Made by a program: the position numbers and the translations under genes. Below are positions 45,400 through 54,648 of a stretch of 64,000 nucleotides of DNA, one piece after another. Under the pieces are notes generated by a model, which was given only the letters and a program-made list of their open reading frames with translations, made no database searches and was not told the origin of the DNA. The first letter of the stretch is position 1. Every line of letters begins with the position of its first letter. Origin of the DNA: Lentisphaerae bacterium GWF2_45_14 (GTDB taxonomy: Bacteria; Verrucomicrobiota; Lentisphaeria; Victivallales; GWF2-45-14); NCBI GenBank assembly GCA_001804785.1, contig MHBG01000048.1:25401-89400 (forward strand), in the 5' to 3' direction.

Positions 45400-45831
45400 A
45401 TGATAATAAAACAGCTTTCAATATTTCTGGAAAATAAAACGGGCAGGGTCTGTGACATAGCGTCGATACTCGGAGACAATAATATAAACATACGGGCTCT
45501 TTCGCTGGCGGATACTTCCGACTTCGGAATAATGCGTCTTATCGTTGACAAGCCGGATGCCGCACTGGCAAGGCTCAAGGAAAGGGGATTTTCCGTGGGG
45601 ATAACGTCCGTCGCGGCGGTAGAAATCCCCGATGTTCCGGGCGGGCTTGCCTCTGTCATGAAGACCATTGAGAGCGGTGGTTTCAATATCGAATACATGT
45701 ACGCATTTGTAGAAAAATCGCACGACAACGCGATTCTTATTATGCGCTTTGAAAATGTCGAGAATGTAGTCGACAAGCTTTATGAAAAAGGCGTCAGGGT
45801 ATTGAAGGAAAAAGAAGTGCTTTCACTCTGA
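45400..45831 (+). CDS. Tandem ACT-domain protein
   Basis: It is 143 residues. Residues 1-70 (IKQLSIFLENKTGRVCDIA) and 70-143 (VVEIPDVPGGLASVMKTIESG) are two ACT domains that bind amino acids. It is the common last partner of phenylacetate-CoA ligase operons and is probably a regulator by aromatic amino acids. Its TGA overlaps the next ATG (45831) by one base. Confidence 0.9.
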   Translation: MIIKQLSIFLENKTGRVCDIASILGDNNINIRALSLADTSDFGIMRLIVDKPDAALARLKERGFSVGITSVAAVEIPDVPGGLASVMKTIESGGFNIEYMYAFVEKSHDNAILIMRFENVENVVDKLYEKGVRVLKEKEVLSL

Positions 45832-45983
45832 TGGAAACAATACCGGAAGTCATACTCAAGCGTGGACGCGAACACAATATTCTGAAGCGTCATCCGTGGA
45901 TATTTGTCAGGGTGCGATTGCGGAACTGAAAGCGGAGCAACCGCCCGTTTCCGGCGAATGGCGGCGACACCCCGGGCTTTCAG
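45831..45983 (+). pseudogene. Remnant of an RlmI-type rRNA methyltransferase
   Basis: The ATG at 45831 overlaps the ACT stop. EVILKRGREHNILKRHPWIF matches the N-terminal PUA region of class I rRNA methyltransferases (RlmI). It then shifts frame: removal of two bases near 45907-45912 would give SGAIAELKAEQPPVSGE. The catalytic domain, about 300 residues, is not present. A nested inverted repeat, CTGAAAGC (45926-45933) with GCTTTCAG (45976-45983), lies at the break. The stretch to 46127 holds no assignable gene; a minus-strand frame there (LLGAVQLEDKGLLEMIRGQD) looks coding but was not identified. Confidence 0.6.
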
Positions 45984-46127
45984 TGTGTATGCCCTTGCCG
46001 CCGGCGCCGGACAGAATGCAAGAATAGTTCAGCGTCTTTTTCAGGCACCAGATTATCCTGTCCCCGTATCATTTCCAGAAGACCTTTGTCCTCAAGCTGT
46101 ACGGCACCGAGTAAACGGTGTTTGTCC

Positions 46128-47201
46128 TCAAAAAGCACCGAGGGCCATGCTTCCGAAGGTGGCGGCGGGCGCCTGGTTCCTAAAGTCTTCCACGGATGCT
46201 CTGATCTGTTTGACGGTCCTCAGTACCTCGTCATAAAGTTCACGGTCTTTAAGGAGCATGCCGAGAGAGCCGTTGCTGTTATTCAATTGTGTCGCGAGTT
46301 CTCTGACGGTTTTTAGGGAGCCGTAGAGCTCGCCGTAAAGTTTGCCGTCATCGTTCATTATCTTTCCGAGTGAACCGTTGCCTGAAGATATTTTAGACGA
46401 GGCATCGGCCACGGAATCCAGCATCTTGATAAGCTTTTCATAGGCAGAATCGTCGGCGAGGAAGCGTGAGAAGTTATTGTTTCCATCCTTTAGCTTTCTT
46501 ATTTCGGTAACGAGGGCATTCATATTTATGGAAGTTTCTTTCATCGAAGAAAAAAGAGAGAGAGTTTGGTCATATAGATAGTTGTCGTTGATGAATTTTG
46601 AAGCCGTACCTTTTCCGTTGATAAGGCTTTCTGCAAGCTTATTGATCTTTCCCGCGCCCTCGTTGAATTCCCGCGCCGCCGACTTGAGATCATTGAAAAA
46701 GCTCTCGTTATCGGTCATTTTTCTAAGGATGGCCTCATCTTCCTTGAGCGTTCTTATAAGAGAGGCGGCCTCACTCATAATGTCCACGGGCGGAATGCCT
46801 TTCAATAGCAGTTCAGGCGCAATCCTCTTTCCAGGCCTTGCCCCGGGATTTATTTGAATGAATTCTCCACCGAAGACGGAGGAGCTTCTTACTGTTATCT
46901 GGTATCCTTCATAGACGGGTATTTCCTTCGCAATGGCCAGAACTGCGATGACTTTCTCATAATCCTCCGAAAGTATAAGCGATTTAACCTTACCTACTTC
47001 CATGCCCAGTACGGTAACCTTGTCGTTTTCTTTCAGCGCGCCAACGCCTTGGAATTCTACCTTCATAGTGAATTCTTTTCCGCCGAAGATGACGCTTCGT
47101 CCATTTATAACCGCCGTAAAGTAGAAGAGTATGGCCATTGCCCCGAGGAAGAAAATACCTATGGAAAATTCCAGCATCAGCTGTCTTGTATTGCTTTTCA
47201 T
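46128..47201 (-). CDS. MCE/MlaD-type lipid transport protein
   Basis: It is 357 residues. A single N-terminal helix (FSIGIFFLGAMAILFYF) anchors the protein. Residues 40-120 are the MCE domain (FTMKVEFQGVGALKENDKVTV, then EYEKVIAVLAIAKEI-like strand). Coiled-coil repeats with KMLDSVADASSKISSGNGSL and SNGSLGMLLKD follow, as in MCE proteins that form tubes. It works with the ATPase and permease downstream in map order (upstream in transcription) to move lipids between membranes. The end ATFGSMALGAF matches the family end. Confidence 0.88.
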   Translation of the reverse strand: MKSNTRQLMLEFSIGIFFLGAMAILFYFTAVINGRSVIFGGKEFTMKVEFQGVGALKENDKVTVLGMEVGKVKSLILSEDYEKVIAVLAIAKEIPVYEGYQITVRSSSVFGGEFIQINPGARPGKRIAPELLLKGIPPVDIMSEAASLIRTLKEDEAILRKMTDNESFFNDLKSAAREFNEGAGKINKLAESLINGKGTASKFINDNYLYDQTLSLFSSMKETSINMNALVTEIRKLKDGNNNFSRFLADDSAYEKLIKMLDSVADASSKISSGNGSLGKIMNDDGKLYGELYGSLKTVRELATQLNNSNGSLGMLLKDRELYDEVLRTVKQIRASVEDFRNQAPAATFGSMALGAF

Positions 47202-47210
47202 TTTTTCAGT

Positions 47211-47948
47211 TCAACTCCCGGCAGTCTGTGCGGCTATAAACTCGCGCACATATTTATTTTCACTCTTTTTAAATTCCTCGACCGAACAACATTCTTCAAC
47301 CCTTCCATCGTTGAGAAGGGCAATCCTGTCGGCTATATTAAAAGCGCTTATCAGGTCATGAGTAACCACAACAGAGGTAATATGTAACCTATTCTTGAGG
47401 GAAACAATCAATTCATCTATTTTTCTTGACATAATCGGGTCAAGTCCTGATGTTGGTTCGTCATAAAGTATCAGTTCGGGATCTGTCACGATGGCTCTCG
47501 CGAGTCCGGCTCGTTTTTTCATGCCTCCGGAAATTTCTCCAGGCATTTTGAACCAATGTTCCCGTAAGCCGAGAGTAGAAAGTACGTTTTCAACCTTTTC
47601 TTCAACCAAGTCTTCTTTGAGGCGTTTTGCCTCCCGGAGCGGGAGCGCTACATTGTCCTTTATGTTCATCCAGTTGAGAAGTGCCCCGGACTGAAAGAGC
47701 ACCCCGAAGCGGGAGCGGAGTTTTTCAAGCCTGCGCCCCCTGAGACGTCCGACATCCATTCCGTCGACAAATACTTCTCCTGAGTCCGGCACGTGAAGCC
47801 CGACAATATGCCGGAGCGTAACAGATTTCCCCGTCCCCGTCGGACCGAGGATGACGAATGTCTCGCCGCTTTTTATCTCAAGGTCGATGCCTTTAAGGAT
47901 ATGCTGCCCGAATAGATATTTATGTACGCCTTTGAATTGAATCATCAT
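47211..47948 (-). CDS. ABC transporter ATPase of MlaF type
   Basis: It is 245 residues. GPTGTGKS near 33-40 is Walker A, ISGGMKKRAGLARAI the signature, and LILYDEPTSGLDP the Walker B and D-loop. The C-terminal HDLISAFNIADRIALL carries the switch His. It drives the permease MlaE-like protein and the MCE protein encoded on either side, at 2 and 9 bases. Confidence 0.94.
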   Translation of the reverse strand: MMIQFKGVHKYLFGQHILKGIDLEIKSGETFVILGPTGTGKSVTLRHIVGLHVPDSGEVFVDGMDVGRLRGRRLEKLRSRFGVLFQSGALLNWMNIKDNVALPLREAKRLKEDLVEEKVENVLSTLGLREHWFKMPGEISGGMKKRAGLARAIVTDPELILYDEPTSGLDPIMSRKIDELIVSLKNRLHITSVVVTHDLISAFNIADRIALLNDGRVEECCSVEEFKKSENKYVREFIAAQTAGS

Positions 47949-47949
47949 T

Positions 47950-48756
47950 TCAGTAAAAAAGCCTTGTAAGAAAGTAACCGCTTATAAGTACGAGAAGAAA
48001 GGAAATAACAACAGAGCTTCGAGTCGCAATCCCTACGCCGATGGCTCCTTTTGTGGCGCTGAGGCCCTCATAACAGCTTATCCCAACTATTATTATAGCA
48101 AATACCCATGACTTGAGTATCCCAATCCATATCTCTTTCAAGCCCAGCATGAAGAGAACATTTTCATAGTAAAGACCCCACGAGACGTTAAGCTGACTCG
48201 ACGCGACAGCGCCGCCGCCGACTATCCCAATAAAGTCGGTATATATCGTGAGTACCGGACACATTACCATCATAGCGGCCAGGCGCGGCATCACAAGAAA
48301 ACGCACCGGATTTATCGACATTACCTCGAGCGCGGCAATTTCCTCCGAAACCGCCATTGTCCCAAGTTGAGCCGCAATTGCCGAACCAACACTCGCGGAA
48401 AGAATAAGCGCCGTCATAATGGGCCCCATTTCACGGCACATGGCCTCAGTAACAAGGGTGCCGACCCGCATCTCCTGGCCGTAGTCACGGAGTATAAGGC
48501 CCGACTGAAGTGCAAGAATCATACCTGTAAAAAGGGCGACAACGGTGGTTACCCCGAAACTTTTTATTCCGGCGAGGAACATCTGGCGCGCGACTTCGTC
48601 TCTGCTCCTCAGTATAAGGGGAAGAAACAAAAAAGCCTCGAAGACCATAAGAAGACCACGCCCTGCATGGCGGACGACCTTAAGAAAACTTCTTCCGACA
48701 TATATGACAGGATTATTAGATGGCGGGTAATAGTCCTGCTCGTACGGTATTATCAT
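47950..48756 (-). CDS. MlaE-type ABC permease
   Basis: It is 268 residues with about five membrane helices. GMILALQSGLILRDYGQEMRVG and EEIAALEVMSINPVRFLVMPR are MlaE signature segments. It forms the inner-membrane channel of a phospholipid transporter with MlaF and MCE proteins. The first gene of the leftward operon. Confidence 0.92.
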   Translation of the reverse strand: MIIPYEQDYYPPSNNPVIYVGRSFLKVVRHAGRGLLMVFEAFLFLPLILRSRDEVARQMFLAGIKSFGVTTVVALFTGMILALQSGLILRDYGQEMRVGTLVTEAMCREMGPIMTALILSASVGSAIAAQLGTMAVSEEIAALEVMSINPVRFLVMPRLAAMMVMCPVLTIYTDFIGIVGGGAVASSQLNVSWGLYYENVLFMLGLKEIWIGILKSWVFAIIIVGISCYEGLSATKGAIGVGIATRSSVVISFLLVLISGYFLTRLFY

Positions 48757-48806
48757 GATGATCCTTTTTCCAATCTGGATATCTTTCTATTCTAACTCAA
48801 AATGAC

Positions 48807-50171
48807 CTAAAATTCAAGGAGCTTGAAAAGTTTAAGATGAAAACCGTCTTCAGCACCCGTGCGCAATGAGAAAAGCCCGCCAAGGAAATCATGTTCCGTG
48901 AGTGACGAGGTGTCTTCCCAGTGCACAGAATAAAATGGTGAGATTGAAAACTCATTCCGTCCATCCGATCCGTTTCTGTACGAAAAAAGTCCCCATAGAA
49001 TCTCCATTCGGCCCGCGTGTGAAGATTGCTCAAAATCGAAGATCGTCCACAGCGGCTTCCAGTTTCTTTCCACGGCCGAAAAACTGTCAAGAAGCCAGAG
49101 GTCGGGACACGAGATCCTTATCCTGTCTGCATTGGATTCGTAGGACAGGAAGGGCCATGCCTTCAGAATTTCCTCTTTAATCTTGCCGTCGCGGGAAGAT
49201 GTGGTTCTTGTTCTTGCGAAGGGCCAGAGATAAAAGCTTTTCTCCTGCCCGCTCCGCTCAGTATTTCCATAAAATGGCCAGAAATAAAGCCTCGATTCTC
49301 CGGCGTAAGGAAAGTCATCGCGATACTGAAAAAATGGCCAGAGCATATCCAGCCTGCAGAGGGAGGAATCGTTTGACTTTAGAGAAACCTCAAACAGAGG
49401 CCATATTGAGCTCCATGAAACAGTGTTTTTATCATAACAACGACCGAGGAATGGCCAGAGCATCCAACCTCCCGAAAAGTTACCGGCTCGGTTTCTGAAT
49501 AGCGAATAAGTATAAAAAGGCCACATGATAAAGCCGGAGTGGGAACCGCCTTCTTCAATATTTACCCCGTAAAAGGGCATTATCCTATACTTGCGGCCGG
49601 CCTCTCCTTCCGCAAATGAAACAAAAGGCCATAGTATGGAATGTTCAGTTACCTGTCCGCGTTTAGTTTTTACATAGAGAGGGAAAACTATAAAATATAT
49701 ACTGTCATAGAGGAATATTTTACGAAGTTCTCCATAAAGCGGGAAAAAGGTCAGAGACTTTCCTTCATCTGATCCGGAGTCATAAGAGAAAAAAGGGAAA
49801 ACGGCGAAAGATCCGCTGTCTGCTATCTTATCATGAAAGTGTGAGTAGAACAGTGCGCGCCCGCGGCTTTCGTACCAGTATTCTTTGAATTCGCAGAATG
49901 GCCAGAGAATGTCAAGTTGCGAACTTTTCTTTTCGTTAAGTGTGCTGAACAGCGGGCATACGGCCCATACCGTTTTCTCAGGAATTGCTGTGCGCCTGGA
50001 GTAGATTAAAGGGCCGAGCGCTCTGAGGTAATAGGCATCGGCATTATCTACAGGAGAATACTCTTCGTATTTGATGAGGGGAGCCAAATTTAAGTCGGCA
50101 AAAACTGATTGCCCGGCACTGATGAAAAGTAGGACGGTCAATATAATATTTTTTCTCAGGAGAAGCGGCAT
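48807..50171 (-). CDS. Exported WPF-repeat protein
   Basis: It is 454 residues with a signal peptide (IILTVLLFISAGQSVFA). At least eight copies of a (L/M/F/A)WPF motif recur: ILWPFCEF, ILWPFVSF, IMWPFYTY, MLWPFLGR, IWPLFEV, MLWPFFQY, FWPFYG, LWPFART, AWPFLSY. Spacing is roughly 20-35 residues, with strand-like flanks. This suggests a repeated beta-unit, perhaps a barrel or solenoid at the outer membrane. No characterised family is recalled. It lies between the lipid-transport genes and a response regulator. Confidence 0.75.
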   Translation of the reverse strand: MPLLLRKNIILTVLLFISAGQSVFADLNLAPLIKYEEYSPVDNADAYYLRALGPLIYSRRTAIPEKTVWAVCPLFSTLNEKKSSQLDILWPFCEFKEYWYESRGRALFYSHFHDKIADSGSFAVFPFFSYDSGSDEGKSLTFFPLYGELRKIFLYDSIYFIVFPLYVKTKRGQVTEHSILWPFVSFAEGEAGRKYRIMPFYGVNIEEGGSHSGFIMWPFYTYSLFRNRAGNFSGGWMLWPFLGRCYDKNTVSWSSIWPLFEVSLKSNDSSLCRLDMLWPFFQYRDDFPYAGESRLYFWPFYGNTERSGQEKSFYLWPFARTRTTSSRDGKIKEEILKAWPFLSYESNADRIRISCPDLWLLDSFSAVERNWKPLWTIFDFEQSSHAGRMEILWGLFSYRNGSDGRNEFSISPFYSVHWEDTSSLTEHDFLGGLFSLRTGAEDGFHLKLFKLLEF

Positions 50172-50176
50172 ACGCC

Positions 50177-50566
50177 TTATTTCCTGACCTCAGCGAGAAC
50201 CGATTCGACCTCGCGCACTAACATATCGGTAAACTGCACGCCTTTCTGCATTATTCTGACAGTATTTTCGTCAAGGAACTTTTTTTCATCATCATTGAGA
50301 TTTTTTGCGGTATTCACGATAACCGGCACTTTTCTGATATTTTCAGGCTGTTCTTTTTTCCATTTAAGAAAGTCAAAACCGTTTTCATCCGGCATCATCA
50401 GGTCAAGAACGATGAGTTCGGCAATTCCACCCTGCACCAGGTAGTTACGGGCGTCTTTCGCCGCAAGAGCTGTTTTGACCTCAAATCCTCTCCTCTGAAG
50501 AAGAATTTGGCTCAACCTAAGCAGTGTCGCTTCATCATCTACTATAAGGACGGTACCGATACTCAT
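50177..50566 (-). CDS. Single-domain response regulator
   Basis: It is 129 residues. VDDEA (9-13) holds the acidic pocket, LIVLDLMMPD (51-60) the phospho-acceptor Asp55, and VPVIVNTAKNL the switch Thr and Lys. No output domain is present, so it acts through protein interaction. It is six bases before the WPF-repeat gene in transcription order. A cognate kinase is not adjacent; the HTH-PAS kinase at 35447 lacks a receiver partner and is a possible match, by inference only. Confidence 0.9.
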   Translation of the reverse strand: MSIGTVLIVDDEATLLRLSQILLQRRGFEVKTALAAKDARNYLVQGGIAELIVLDLMMPDENGFDFLKWKKEQPENIRKVPVIVNTAKNLNDDEKKFLDENTVRIMQKGVQFTDMLVREVESVLAEVRK

Positions 50567-50729
50567 TTTTGAACTCCATGTATACAGGGGGTAATATATC
50601 TGTTATTCCGGACGAAGCTAGAGTGGCATGCAAGTTTTTCACATTGTTTTTCAACATGGGCGGCGCGGAAAGAACACAATAGCACCGCCGTTCGGAAAAA
50701 TGTTATAGTTCTGTTTGACACTGCGGTAT

Positions 50730-51722
50730 TTAGTTTTGGCTTGAACGACTTTGCGAATAGTCTTTCCGATAAAAACGTTCCGGCGCTACGGTAGCATAGG
50801 CAGGATAGCGTTTTATCAATGATTCCGGGGCCTCTTTGGGTATATAGCGGAAACGCTGGTAAAACCATAAATATTGTTCAGGATGCTGCCGGACGAGTTC
50901 TTCGGTAAGTTTCATCAGCTCCTGTGTCATTTCGGTATCGTCGGCATATTCCGAGGTCGGTTTCGAAAGATATCTTACAAATGACGTGTAATAACCATTT
51001 TCCCTTGAGCAGCCTCCTATGCATACCGGCACGTTAAATTTTCTCGCAAAAAAGGCTGGCACTGTCGCGGTCGGAACGGGAAGCCCGAAAAAATCAACGA
51101 AAACCCCGCCGTCCCGCGCTCTTGTGTTTTGATCTACTAATGTCGCCATTATGCATCCGTCCTTGAGGGCTTTTACCATCCCTTTGACTGCACCCTTGGC
51201 AGGTATGACTTTTGTGCTTGTAAAGCGCCTCCCTGAGTTGACCAGGTTGTTCAAATAGGGATTGTTCATTGTCCTGGCCACCACGGCAAACGGCAGTCCG
51301 CTGTAATGGGAGACCATAAGCCCCGCAAGCTCCCAGTTTCCGAGATGCGGAGAAACAAAAATAAGGCCTTTCTTATCTTCTCTGGCACGCTGGATGCAAG
51401 CCAAGAAATCCTCGCAGCAACGAACATGTTTTTCAATCCTCTCCGGACTGTCCGAAAACCATATAAACTCCAGCGCTGTCATTACCAGGCTTGACAGGTT
51501 CAGCATTCCCAGTTTCTTGATTTCTGATTTGCTTTTTTCGGGAAAAGCGGCGGCAAGGTTTTCATTAACAACTTTTCGGAAATATGGTACCTGATACATT
51601 CCCCAGCCCACGACTGTCGCAAAAAAGCGAAGGCCGCAGAGCGGAAGATTTTTTACAATCAGATAGAGAGGATAAAACAGCGCGAACTCTATAAGATATC
51701 TAAGTTTTTTGAAAAAAGTCAT
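50730..51722 (-). CDS. Lipid A acyltransferase (LpxL/HtrB family)
   Basis: It is 330 residues. An N-terminal membrane helix is followed by SPHLGNWELAG (H-x4-E motif) near 124, the catalytic site. The later FFGLPVPTATVPAFFARKFNVP segment is typical of the family, as is WFYQRFRYIPKE near 290. It transfers an acyl chain to the sugar core of lipid A at the inner membrane, which supports a lipopolysaccharide-bearing host. It ends 164 bases before a response regulator gene in the same direction; the gap has no gene. Confidence 0.9.
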   Translation of the reverse strand: MTFFKKLRYLIEFALFYPLYLIVKNLPLCGLRFFATVVGWGMYQVPYFRKVVNENLAAAFPEKSKSEIKKLGMLNLSSLVMTALEFIWFSDSPERIEKHVRCCEDFLACIQRAREDKKGLIFVSPHLGNWELAGLMVSHYSGLPFAVVARTMNNPYLNNLVNSGRRFTSTKVIPAKGAVKGMVKALKDGCIMATLVDQNTRARDGGVFVDFFGLPVPTATVPAFFARKFNVPVCIGGCSRENGYYTSFVRYLSKPTSEYADDTEMTQELMKLTEELVRQHPEQYLWFYQRFRYIPKEAPESLIKRYPAYATVAPERFYRKDYSQSRSSQN

Positions 51723-52546
51723 CAGAAACTTCTCCTTCTCCTTTTCGGTGCGGCGCTGAAAGATATCAGGCCTTTTTCCGAAAGATTAACTCCCTGTGTG
51801 AAAAGTATCTTGTGGACGGAAGATACTGCCATATTCTGGATAAGATGGTACCTGTTGTCGGACGAACTGTTCCAGTTGAACGCGCTTGCCGCGATCTCCA
51901 CCGAAAGGTCATCCTTTATATATAGAAGTCCCCATCCGTCCGCAAGTTCGGAGGGCTTTACCGTACCATCCGGGACCGCGAGATAAAGGTAATCCGCAAC
52001 ACGGGCCGTGCGTATCTTTTCAAAAACACTTCCTTTGTAAACAGCATGTTCAAGTTTCTCTATTTTGCGGACGCATTTATGGTACTCCTTGTTCTCTGAT
52101 TTTTCGAATCTCCAGATATCGATATCATCGAAAAGTGAATCATTTTCTCTCAAAAATGGCTCCTCTTTTTTGACAATCTCCCGGAGCCTTTCCAGCTTTG
52201 ATTTTTCCATGGCGAGAATTGGCAGAAGCTTATCCTTTTCGCCGCAGTCGGGCCAGCATTCCTCGCGCCCGGTTTTTATTTCTACGATAAGTGTTTTTTC
52301 CGGTTTGAGAATTTTTCTGACCGGAATGGACCAGAATGCGGCGATAGATGCCTTGTAGCGGGAAATCCTGGTGGGAACGTCAACTGCTATTCCTGAAGGA
52401 GTCTGAATCGCGAGCCATCCCAGCACTGATTTTTTCAACCTTAGGGGAAGTTTTTCCTTACGAGAAGTTTTTTTCTCTTCCGCGAGAGCATTGTCTCCGG
52501 CGGGTTGTTCCTGGAATTCAAAAGACATCTGTGAATCACTATCCAT
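51722..52546 (-). CDS. Possible restriction-endonuclease-fold protein (MmcB-like)
   Basis: It is 274 residues from the ATG at 52546 (AGGCAG upstream), preferred to a TTG at 52579. TLIVEIKTGREECWPDC at 85-101 contains the E-x-K of a PD-(D/E)XK site, and VADYLYLAVPDGTVKPSELA, then GWGLLYI, the later strand-helix, as in MmcB-like repair proteins. Residues 150-180 are a charged insert. The function, a DNA nuclease, is inference. Its start is at the edge of the rpsA terminator region, and it overlaps the acyltransferase ATG by one base. Confidence 0.5.
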   Translation of the reverse strand: MDSDSQMSFEFQEQPAGDNALAEEKKTSRKEKLPLRLKKSVLGWLAIQTPSGIAVDVPTRISRYKASIAAFWSIPVRKILKPEKTLIVEIKTGREECWPDCGEKDKLLPILAMEKSKLERLREIVKKEEPFLRENDSLFDDIDIWRFEKSENKEYHKCVRKIEKLEHAVYKGSVFEKIRTARVADYLYLAVPDGTVKPSELADGWGLLYIKDDLSVEIAASAFNWNSSSDNRYHLIQNMAVSSVHKILFTQGVNLSEKGLISFSAAPKRRRRSF

Positions 52547-52633
52547 AATTCTGCCTATATTCTGTTTCCTTTGTAACAAGTAACTACAAACTGTGAATTA
52601 TCCAGAGGCGGTGGGTGTTTTTTAATAAAAAAA

Positions 52634-52657
52634 GCCGGTCTCCCCGAGGAGACCGGC
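52634..52657 (-). terminator. Rho-independent terminator of rpsA
   Basis: On the minus strand, GCCGGTCTCC and GGAGACCGGC pair with a four-base loop (TCGG), followed by seven T (52627-52633). It lies 35 bases after the rpsA stop. A textbook terminator. Confidence 0.92.
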
Positions 52658-52692
52658 CATGTTTTCACTATTATGAGTCTGACCGGGAGGAA

Positions 52693-54462
52693 TTACTCTC
52701 TTCCATCAGATTCCTGTCTGCTTGCGTGTTCTGCGATCGAACTGTCGAGGAGCTCGCCCATGTCAACCATATCCTCTCCGGGACGGAGGGCAGCGGTGAC
52801 TTCCTCTGCCGCCGCTCTTAGATCAGCTTCTGAGAAGGTTTCGCTGACAGCCTTGATGCTGAGGCCAATCCTTCTTTCTTCCTGATCGATCTTGATGACC
52901 CGGGCTTCGACTTCATCGCCGAGCTTAAGGATATCTTTGACCTTTTCAATATGGTCTTTGCTAATCTGGGATATGTGGATGAGTCCGTCTATTTTGTGAG
53001 TGAGCTCTATAAACGCGCCGAACGCGGTTATCTTGGTGACTTTGCCTTTGACAAGGTCGCCTATTTTGTAGAGCTGATCAATGTTTGACCACGGATCATC
53101 TTCCGCCTGTTTGAGGCCGAGGGATATTCTCTGCTGTTCCGGATCAATGTCGAGGATTATTGCTTCGACTTCATCGCCGGCTTTTAATATCTCGCTTGGG
53201 TTGTTTATCTTACGTGTCCAAGACATATCGGATACATGGATCATTCCGTCTATGTCGTTTTCAATTTCCACGAATGCTCCATAGCTGGTCATATTCCTGA
53301 CTTTGCCTTTAATCTTGGTTCCGGCAGGATATTTTTCGGCGAGGACTTCCCATGGATTACGGGATTTCTGACGGAGTCCGAGGGAAATCTTCTTCTCGTC
53401 CTTGTCAATGTCGAGCACTACCGCTTCGACTTCTTCGCCTACGCTTACAACTTCACCGGCCTTGGTTATTCTCTTGGTCCAAGACATTTCGGATACGTGG
53501 ATGAGGCCTTCAATACCGTCTTCGATTTCAACAAATGCGCCATAGGGCATTATATTTACTATGCGGCCCTTAATCTTGGTGCCGACGGGATATTTTGCTT
53601 CGACATTTTCCCACGGATTTTCTGATTTCTGCTTGAGTCCGAGTGAAACGCGTTCCTTGTCATAGTCTATATCAAGTATCATCACTTCGACTTCATGCCC
53701 TATTTCCAGCATTTCTGAAGGATGTGCAATCCTGCCCCATGACATATCGGTGATATGAAGGAGCCCGTCCACTCCGCCGAGGTCGATGAACGCACCGAAG
53801 TCGGTGATGTTCTTGACAAGACCCTTGCGGACCTGGCCGACTTCCATATCCTTGAGTAGGCTCGCTCTCTTGTCCTTGCGGGATTCTTCGAGGAGTTCTC
53901 TCCGGGAAACAACGATGTTTTTTCTTTCCTGATTGATCTTGAGTATCTTGAAGTCGTATTCCTGACCCAGGTAATCGTCCATGTTGCGTACGGGGCCGAT
54001 ATCAAGCTGTGAACCGGGCAGGAATGCCTCAACTCCGTTAAGGTCAACGATGATTCCGCCTTTGACGCGGTGCTTCATGATACCTTTGATGATGCTTCCT
54101 TCGCCGTATTCTGAAGTGACTCTTTCCCAAGCTCTTACGAAATAAGCTTTCTGGAGGCTGATACAGGGCATGTTTTCTTCGTTTTCTATTTCTTCGAGGA
54201 AAACGTCAACCTTGTCGCCGCTTTTTACATCCGGCCAGTTTCTGAATTCGGCCATTGGGATGAAGCCTTCGGCCTTGTAGCCGATGTCCACCAACGCGCC
54301 GTCGTTTCTTTTTTCGACGACTATGCCGTCTATTATAGAACCTTCCACGAATTCGCTTTTCGACTCTTGTGCGGTAAGGAGCTCTTCCATGGATGGCATG
54401 TTTTCAAGTTCGATGAATGCCAGGCCTGCGCCTGCGGTTTGTTCGGTTTGTTCAGATGACAT
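52693..54462 (-). CDS. rpsA: Ribosomal protein S1
   Basis: It is 589 residues with six S1 domains. Domains 3-6 are the closest to each other and contain GAFIDLGGVDGLLHITDMSW, GAFVEIEDGIEGLIHVSEMSW-like repeats. The last 40 residues are an acidic tail with an AAAEEVTAALRPGEDM segment. It binds mRNA on the small ribosomal subunit. A strong terminator follows it. The four near-identical repeats also make the DNA repetitive here. Confidence 0.95.
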   Translation of the reverse strand: MSSEQTEQTAGAGLAFIELENMPSMEELLTAQESKSEFVEGSIIDGIVVEKRNDGALVDIGYKAEGFIPMAEFRNWPDVKSGDKVDVFLEEIENEENMPCISLQKAYFVRAWERVTSEYGEGSIIKGIMKHRVKGGIIVDLNGVEAFLPGSQLDIGPVRNMDDYLGQEYDFKILKINQERKNIVVSRRELLEESRKDKRASLLKDMEVGQVRKGLVKNITDFGAFIDLGGVDGLLHITDMSWGRIAHPSEMLEIGHEVEVMILDIDYDKERVSLGLKQKSENPWENVEAKYPVGTKIKGRIVNIMPYGAFVEIEDGIEGLIHVSEMSWTKRITKAGEVVSVGEEVEAVVLDIDKDEKKISLGLRQKSRNPWEVLAEKYPAGTKIKGKVRNMTSYGAFVEIENDIDGMIHVSDMSWTRKINNPSEILKAGDEVEAIILDIDPEQQRISLGLKQAEDDPWSNIDQLYKIGDLVKGKVTKITAFGAFIELTHKIDGLIHISQISKDHIEKVKDILKLGDEVEARVIKIDQEERRIGLSIKAVSETFSEADLRAAAEEVTAALRPGEDMVDMGELLDSSIAEHASRQESDGRE

Positions 54463-54648
54463 TTTTAGGTTTTTTCTTTGGTTTCGATTTAAGTTTCAAT
54501 ACTTATCGGCCTCCCCGCGTCAGGAAAGCCGAACAACAAGCCCCTAACATAACTCTCTCTCCGGCAAATGCAAACAGGCTCTTTAGTTTTTTTAATTCAA
54601 TTGCTGAGGCGGCGGCAGCTCATTTTTGGGGGGCGTGGCTGTTGAACA

